Positions 59,186-64,000 of a stretch of DNA of 64,000 nt are shown here, piece by piece. The first letter of the stretch is position 1. The number at the start of each line of letters is the position of its first letter. Origin of the DNA: Clostridia bacterium. GTDB lineage: Bacteria > Bacillota > Clostridia > TANB77 > CAG-508. The stretch is from positions 1-64,000 of the forward strand of contig JAGBEP010000019.1 in NCBI GenBank assembly GCA_017936925.1, written 5' to 3'. The position numbers were made by a program, and so were the translations under genes. Below the pieces are notes generated by a model. That model did no database searches, had not been told where the DNA came from, and worked only from the letters and a program-made list of their open reading frames with translations.

Positions 59186-60283
59186 CTATATAAAATTAAT
59201 ATTATTTTCTTTTTTATCTGCTTTATCTAAGTATTCTTCTAGTTTTTTAGTAACACTTTCAATTCCTGTTCCTTTATAATAATTTCCAATTGCAAAATTA
59301 ATTTTTGGTCTTACTAAAAATTGTTCATATGTTTGTTCATTTATGTATTCTACTTGAGTGTCTTCTAAATCTTGTTTTAATGATTTTATCATTGGAACAA
59401 CTTCTTCTTCTGTTTTACCAATATAAACGATTACAAATTTTGGTCCCATATATCTTACAAATATGTCATTTGCATCAATACATGTTTTAGCCCAATTTGA
59501 TAAAGATATTATCACATTGTTTCCTACTATTCTAGAATATGTATTATTTATTTCTTCTATATTGGTAATTCTAAACATTGCTACTATTGATGTAGGTTCA
59601 GAATCTATTTTTGCTTTAGCTTGTCCATATAGATATTCTGCTGAGTACAATCCGGTAAATTGATCTGTTCTTACTATACTTTCCATCGCTGTTTGATATG
59701 ATACTGTTTTTAAAATTGAAACTATATCATCTTTTATTACTTCTAGTAATGTTGTATCTATATCATCAAATGCGTGTATTACAGAACTTTCGATAATCCA
59801 ATATCCTATATATACATTATCTATATATAGTGGAAAGAACATTGCAGATTTTGCTCTTGAAAAGTCCATTTTTTGATATGGTAGTTTTTCATCTTCTGAA
59901 TCTATCGTTATATATTTAGGTGTTGCGGTACTAATACTATCTTTGAATACATCTTCTGTATGTAAGTTAGTTAAATTATTCCAGTATTTTTGGTCTGTGT
60001 TTGATGCTTTTAATACATATTCTGCGCCATTGAATACAACTATACTTGAATACTTTATTTCAAATTTTTCTATTAATACAGAATTTATTTTTTGTATTTT
60101 TTCGTCTACTGGTAAATCTTCTCCAGTTATATTCATAAAGTCTTGAAGTGCATTTAACTTGTTTATTTTTGATGTAACATTGTTAAATGTTGTTAACTTC
60201 TTTTTGATATTAACATTGTAAACTATTAGAATTGAAATAATTCCAATTAATACAACTATCGGTATTAGTGCCACTTTTTTCAC
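59186..60283 (-). CDS. Membrane-anchored GAF and degenerate GGDEF protein
   Basis: 365 aa. One N-terminal membrane helix (VALIPIVVLIGIISILIVYN), a short coiled coil, a GAF-like domain (about 70-195, with AMFFPLYIDNVYIGYWIIES) and a GGDEF-like domain (about 205-345, beginning RTDQFTGLYSAEYLYGQAKA). The catalytic GGDEF is replaced by MGPKF, so cyclic-di-GMP synthesis is unlikely; it may be a sensor or effector. Its start is ten bases after the large repeat protein gene, so the two are probably co-transcribed. Confidence 0.7.
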   Translation of the reverse strand: MKKVALIPIVVLIGIISILIVYNVNIKKKLTTFNNVTSKINKLNALQDFMNITGEDLPVDEKIQKINSVLIEKFEIKYSSIVVFNGAEYVLKASNTDQKYWNNLTNLHTEDVFKDSISTATPKYITIDSEDEKLPYQKMDFSRAKSAMFFPLYIDNVYIGYWIIESSVIHAFDDIDTTLLEVIKDDIVSILKTVSYQTAMESIVRTDQFTGLYSAEYLYGQAKAKIDSEPTSIVAMFRITNIEEINNTYSRIVGNNVIISLSNWAKTCIDANDIFVRYMGPKFVIVYIGKTEEEVVPMIKSLKQDLEDTQVEYINEQTYEQFLVRPKINFAIGNYYKGTGIESVTKKLEEYLDKADKKENNINFI

Positions 60284-60292
60284 CTCTTAATT

Positions 60293-63200
60293 TTAATATT
60301 TATTTTTCATTTGATTCAATGTGTTATTCATTTCTGCAGAGAAGTTATTTCCATAATTTGCTTCTGCTGAACTCTTAGTATTATATGTTTGTTTACTTAG
60401 CAATGGATATACCATATTTCCTAAAATTTTTAAACTGTTCATAAAACTTTTGTTATATCCACTTATTGTTATAACACAATTTACAATTGATTCCAAGTAT
60501 TTTGAATATACTCCTTCATCAAATGGTATACTACATGCTCTTATTTTCTCTTTATTAAATAATTCTGTCATATATGACATTGCTGGGTCATTGTAAAATG
60601 ACATTCCACCAATTACCGCCTTGCTTGATAATCCTTTAACTTTTACTTCTTTATTTATTACAACTCTTAATTTTTCTTGCTCTAATATTCCTTTTGTTTT
60701 TAAATCTCTTAAGAATGCTGTTAATGGTTGGATTGTTAATATATCCATTGATTGAACAAGATATATTTCTTGAGCATTAGCTAAGTATCCTAAATCTGTA
60801 GTAAAATCGCAATCAATTAATATTAGTGATTCGTTTTGTACTAGTGTTGATAGAATAGCTTCTGCATTTGAATAATCTTTTCCATCGTTAGGTATAGATG
60901 TATATACATTTAAGTTTCTATCAACTCTTATACCTTCGGCAATTCCGTTTTCAAGATTTTCAATTGATGAGTAAGCAATATTTCTTAAGTTTTCATCATT
61001 ATTAGTATAAATGAAATATGAATTTTTATTTGATGTCATATCTAATATGGCTGTTTTTACTCCTATTGATGAAAATAGACATGCTAGATTATTTACTAAG
61101 AATGATGTTCCACTTTTGCTTGCTCCAACAAAAGCTACAATCTTTTTGTCTTTTGTTAAAATTGAATTTAGACTGCCTGTTGAATATAATCTATTTTCTT
61201 CTATTTTTTGTAGTGATTCTTTTCTTTCTTGACTTGGTGAATATGATGAAACTTGTTCATTATAATTGTCTTGTTGTGCGAATCCAATACTTGATTGGTT
61301 ATATCCAGTATTCTGTTGGTTATAACTATTGTTTTGTTCATATCCATTATTTGTTTGGTTATCATATTGATTCAATGTGCTATTTGGATTGTATCCATTA
61401 TCTGCTTGGTTGTAATTGTCAACTTGATTATAATTGTTATTTGTACCGTATCCTGTAGAAGCTTGATTATAGTCATAATTTTGTTGATAATTTGTCGTAG
61501 TGTTTGTATTATATGGATTTACTACAGAACTTGATAGTGTATCTGAATTATTTTCTAATTCATATCCTACACTATTATCTATTCCTGGTAAAGAATTATC
61601 ATTTTCTGCAAATGGATCTGCATCCCAATCATTTACTCCTGGTAATGTTGTTTCTTGTTGCATGTTTTGAGTTGTCTGTACTGTACTTTCTGCAAATGGA
61701 TCTGCATCCCAATCGTTTACTCCTGGTAATGTTGTTTCTTGTTGCATGTTTTGAGTTGTCTGTACTGTACTTTCTGCAAATGGATCTGAATCCCAATCAT
61801 TTACTCCTGATAATGTTGTTTCTTGTTGCATGTTTTGATTTGTTTGTACTGTACTTTCTGCAAATGGATCTGAATTCCAATCATTTACTCCTGGTAATGT
61901 TGTTTCTTGTTGTATGTTTTGAGTTGTCTGTACTGTACTTTCTGCAAATGGGTCTGTATTCCAATCTTCCACTCCTGGCAATGTTGTTTCTTGTTGCATA
62001 CTTTGAGTTGTTTGTACTGTACTTTCTGCAAATGGGTCTGTATTCCAATCTTCCACTCCTGGCAATGTTGTTTCTTGTTGCATACTTTGAGTTGTTTGTA
62101 CTGTACTTTCTGCAAATGGGTCTATATTCCAATCTTCCATTCCTGGCAATGTTGCTTCTTGTTGTATGTTTTGACTATAGCCATTGTATGATTGATTTGG
62201 CATCTCGTTTTGAAGTATTGTTTTTTGATAATCTTGTTGATTTATTGTTTCATTTTCTAAAATAACGTTTTGATTATTTGGTACCATTGTTGGAATTGGT
62301 GCTTTTGGTTCTTCTACTTCTGTTAATTGAGTTGATTGCGCTTGAACCGGTAGTTTTTCTGATGTTTGTGAAGTAATTGTTTGCTCCTCTTTTTCTATTT
62401 GAGCCTCTTCTGGTAATGGATTTTTTCTAGGTCTTCCTCTTTTTCCCTTTGGCTTTGGTGGCTCAATTGGATATTTTCTAGGTCTTCCTCTTCCTCTTTT
62501 TGGTGGTTGTGGTACTTCTGGTATACTTGTTACATCTGGCATTTGTAGTTGATCTTCAGTCATTTTTTCTACAATTGGTTCAGTTGCAGTATTCATATTA
62601 TTTTCAATATTTTCGTAACTTGTTTCTAAGCTTTCAGGTTGAAGATCTACATTATTATTTATTTCTTTTATTTTTGTATTTTCTATTTCAGGCACATTTG
62701 ATTCTGGAAATGTTATATCTTCTAATCCTGGTAATGTAGCTTCTTGTTGTATGTTTTGATTTGCTTGTTGTACATTATTTTCGATTACTGAGTCTTCATC
62801 CCAATTTTCTAGTTCTGGTAATGAATTGCTTTCTGCGCCAGATATATTTGTTTCTGGGAATGTTACATCTTCTAATCCTGGCAATGTTGCTTCTTGTTGT
62901 ATGTTTTGATTTGTTTGTTGTACATTTTCTGCAAATGGATCTGCATCCCAATCTTCTAGTCCTGGTAGTGAATTGCTTTTTGCTCCAGATATATTTGTTT
63001 CTGGGAATGTTACATCTTCTAATCCTGGTAATGTCGCTTCTTGTTGTATGTTTTGATTTGCTTGTTGTACATTTTCTGCAAATGGATCTGCATCCCAATC
63101 TTCTAGCCCTGGTAGTGAATTGCTTTCTGCTCCAGATATATTTGTTTCTGGGAATGTTACATCTTCTAATCCTGGTAATGTTGCTTCTTGTTGTATGTTT

Positions 63201-64000
63201 TGATTTGATTGTTGTACATTTTCTGCAAATGGATCTGCATCCCAGTCTTCTAGTCCTGGTAGTGAATTGTTTTCTGCTCCAGATATATTTGTTTCTGGGA
63301 ATGTTACATCTTCTAATCCTGGCAATGTTGCTTCTTGTTGTATGTTTTGATTTGTTTGTTGTACATTTTCTGCAAATGGATCTGCATCCCAGTCTTCTAG
63401 TCCTGGTAGTGAATTGTTTTCTGCTCCAGATATATTTGTTTCTGGGAATGTTACATCTTCTAATCCTGGTAATGTTGCTTCTTGTTGTATGTTTTGATTT
63501 GTTTGAGCTACTTCGTTTGACATTAATGGTTTAGTACTATTATGTTGGTTATTTTGAACAGATTCTTGCTCCATTTGCTGTGTTGGTTGTGCTATATTTT
63601 CCATTCTTCTTTCTCTTGGAGTGTTGTTTATAGCTTGTAATTCTTCGTCTGAATATATTTTTCTCTCATTTTTAATATTCATATTATTTGGAATTATTAC
63701 ATTTCCTGTCATTCTAGGTTGAGCATTTTTATTATCTAATAAATCAATTCCACTTCTTAGTTGTGTCTGTACTTGAGGTGCTTGTTGCTGTATAGGTTGG
63801 TTTGATTCTTTTTGAGCTTTTCTTAAAGCCTCTTTTTTCTCTTTTTCTATTTTTTGTTTTAATTTTCGGTCATTCTCGATTTGTTCCATTCTTCTTTGTT
63901 CTTGAATTTTAGCTTTTGCTGCCTTTTCTTCTTCAGATTCATCTGCGTATGTAACTAATTCTTGATATTTAGGGCATTCTGCTTCTAGAACAGCTCTAAC
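60293..64000 (-). CDS. Very large repeat-rich protein with AT-hooks and C-terminal MinD/ParA-like ATPase (5' end off window)
   Basis: The minus frame is open to the window edge (upstream residues include EAECPKYQELVTYADESEEE), so the true start is missing; at least 1235 aa. From the first ATG (63889): charged coiled coil, five copies of a 49-aa repeat (LPGLEDVTFPETNISGAE type), two AT-hooks (KRGRGRPRKYP, GKRGRPRKNP), seven copies of a 28-aa repeat (QQETTLPGVEDWNTDPFAES type), an Asn/Gln/Tyr-rich linker, and a P-loop domain (about 910-1190). Its Walker A-like loop is AFVGASKSGTSFLVNNLACL, with ILIDCDFTTDLG as the next motif and PFDEGVYSKYLES near the end. This suggests a MinD/TadZ-like ATPase with an unstructured, DNA-binding arm. 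Localisation and role unknown. Confidence 0.75.
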   Translation of the reverse strand, partial: VRAVLEAECPKYQELVTYADESEEEKAAKAKIQEQRRMEQIENDRKLKQKIEKEKKEALRKAQKESNQPIQQQAPQVQTQLRSGIDLLDNKNAQPRMTGNVIIPNNMNIKNERKIYSDEELQAINNTPRERRMENIAQPTQQMEQESVQNNQHNSTKPLMSNEVAQTNQNIQQEATLPGLEDVTFPETNISGAENNSLPGLEDWDADPFAENVQQTNQNIQQEATLPGLEDVTFPETNISGAENNSLPGLEDWDADPFAENVQQSNQNIQQEATLPGLEDVTFPETNISGAESNSLPGLEDWDADPFAENVQQANQNIQQEATLPGLEDVTFPETNISGAKSNSLPGLEDWDADPFAENVQQTNQNIQQEATLPGLEDVTFPETNISGAESNSLPELENWDEDSVIENNVQQANQNIQQEATLPGLEDITFPESNVPEIENTKIKEINNNVDLQPESLETSYENIENNMNTATEPIVEKMTEDQLQMPDVTSIPEVPQPPKRGRGRPRKYPIEPPKPKGKRGRPRKNPLPEEAQIEKEEQTITSQTSEKLPVQAQSTQLTEVEEPKAPIPTMVPNNQNVILENETINQQDYQKTILQNEMPNQSYNGYSQNIQQEATLPGMEDWNIDPFAESTVQTTQSMQQETTLPGVEDWNTDPFAESTVQTTQSMQQETTLPGVEDWNTDPFAESTVQTTQNIQQETTLPGVNDWNSDPFAESTVQTNQNMQQETTLSGVNDWDSDPFAESTVQTTQNMQQETTLPGVNDWDADPFAESTVQTTQNMQQETTLPGVNDWDADPFAENDNSLPGIDNSVGYELENNSDTLSSSVVNPYNTNTTTNYQQNYDYNQASTGYGTNNNYNQVDNYNQADNGYNPNSTLNQYDNQTNNGYEQNNSYNQQNTGYNQSSIGFAQQDNYNEQVSSYSPSQERKESLQKIEENRLYSTGSLNSILTKDKKIVAFVGASKSGTSFLVNNLACLFSSIGVKTAILDMTSNKNSYFIYTNNDENLRNIAYSSIENLENGIAEGIRVDRNLNVYTSIPNDGKDYSNAEAILSTLVQNESLILIDCDFTTDLGYLANAQEIYLVQSMDILTIQPLTAFLRDLKTKGILEQEKLRVVINKEVKVKGLSSKAVIGGMSFYNDPAMSYMTELFNKEKIRACSIPFDEGVYSKYLESIVNCVITISGYNKSFMNSLKILGNMVYPLLSKQTYNTKSSAEANYGNNFSAEMNNTLNQMKNKY
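61590..62170 (-). repeat. Seven tandem 84-bp coding repeats
   Basis: A 28-codon unit (STVQTTQ-x-MQQETTLPGV-[EN]DW-x-x-DPFAE) is repeated about seven times with a few substitutions per copy. Similarity between copies at DNA level suggests recent expansion and possible length variation. Confidence 0.85.
62765..63510 (-). repeat. Five tandem 147-bp coding repeats
   Basis: A 49-codon unit (NIQQEATLPGLEDVTFPETN, ISGAE-x-NSLPGLEDWDADPF, AENVQQ-x-NQ) occurs five times, plus a partial sixth. The first four copies are almost identical and the fifth has diverged. It shares the LPG-x-[ED]DW...DPFAE core with the 84-bp array, so both derive from one module. Confidence 0.85.

Noticed and set aside
59186-60283. 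Active diguanylate cyclase
   Set aside because: The GGDEF signature is replaced by MGPKF, which should abolish catalysis.
61504-62265. 253-codon plus-strand ORF rich in Leu/Phe, and similar ORFs at 62761-63534 and 61881-62132
   Set aside because: Antisense or shifted frames of the coding repeats in the giant ATPase protein; their repetition copies the real gene's repeats, and they lack ribosome binding sites.
61590-63510. CRISPR-like regular repeats
   Set aside because: The 84- and 147-bp periods are in-frame coding repeats without unique spacers; no cas genes are present.

Overview
The window is low-GC (roughly 28-30% by eye) Firmicutes DNA. It is most likely from a spore-forming, uncultured gut-type Clostridia. 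Reasons: an hrcA-grpE-dnaK-dnaJ operon with CIRCE elements, RNase J, Mini-III RNase, WhiA, RbgA, IreB-RuvX, a Bacillus-type 6S RNA and a complete pro-SigK sporulation sigma factor.

Region 1 (about 1-33,000) is an integrated siphophage read mostly right to left. Integrase (31.7-33.0 kb, +), a LexA/CI-like repressor (30.3 kb, +) and a membrane protein form the lysogeny side. A divergent Cro-like gene faces them across palindromic operators of the form TTACGT-N3-ACGTAA. Early genes (29.7-20.9 kb) include a DnaD-like replication protein, HNH proteins, an adenine methylase, a LemA pair and many small ORFs, ending with an ArpU/sigma-like late regulator. A phage tRNA(CAT) between two terminators separates early from late genes. 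Late genes run HNH, TerS, TerL, portal, ClpP-like protease, HK97 capsid, connectors, major tail protein, frameshifted tail chaperone, tape measure, Dit, Gp37-like tail protein, distal tail proteins, holin-like protein and C39 endolysin. Many early genes carry single-base frameshifts, mostly in A-runs. The left edge (1-660) holds two truncated gene remnants.

Region 2 (33-46.4 kb) is chromosomal: rnjA with a long leader and hairpins, two GNAT acetyltransferases, a DUF362/ferredoxin protein, the heat-shock operon under two CIRCE boxes, an orphan three-repeat protein, hemW, whiA and a frameshifted prmC.

Region 3 (46.4-58 kb) holds 6S RNA, rdgB, a radical SAM protein, sigK, a small cysteine-periodic peptide, recN, tRNA-Glu, Mini-III, rbgA, a methyltransferase, a PHP phosphoesterase and an ASCH-cytidine deaminase fusion.

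Region 4 (58-64 kb) is a leftward cluster: a very large repeat-rich protein with two AT-hooks and a C-terminal MinD/ParA-like ATPase (5' end off-window), a GAF plus degenerate GGDEF protein, ireB, ruvX and a DUF1292 protein.

The most interesting unexplained items are the repeat/AT-hook/ATPase protein with its GGDEF neighbour, the orphan higher-GC singleton genes (triple-repeat protein, cysteine peptide), the ASCH-deaminase fusion and the recurrent frameshifts. All functions are read from sequence by eye; no searches were run.
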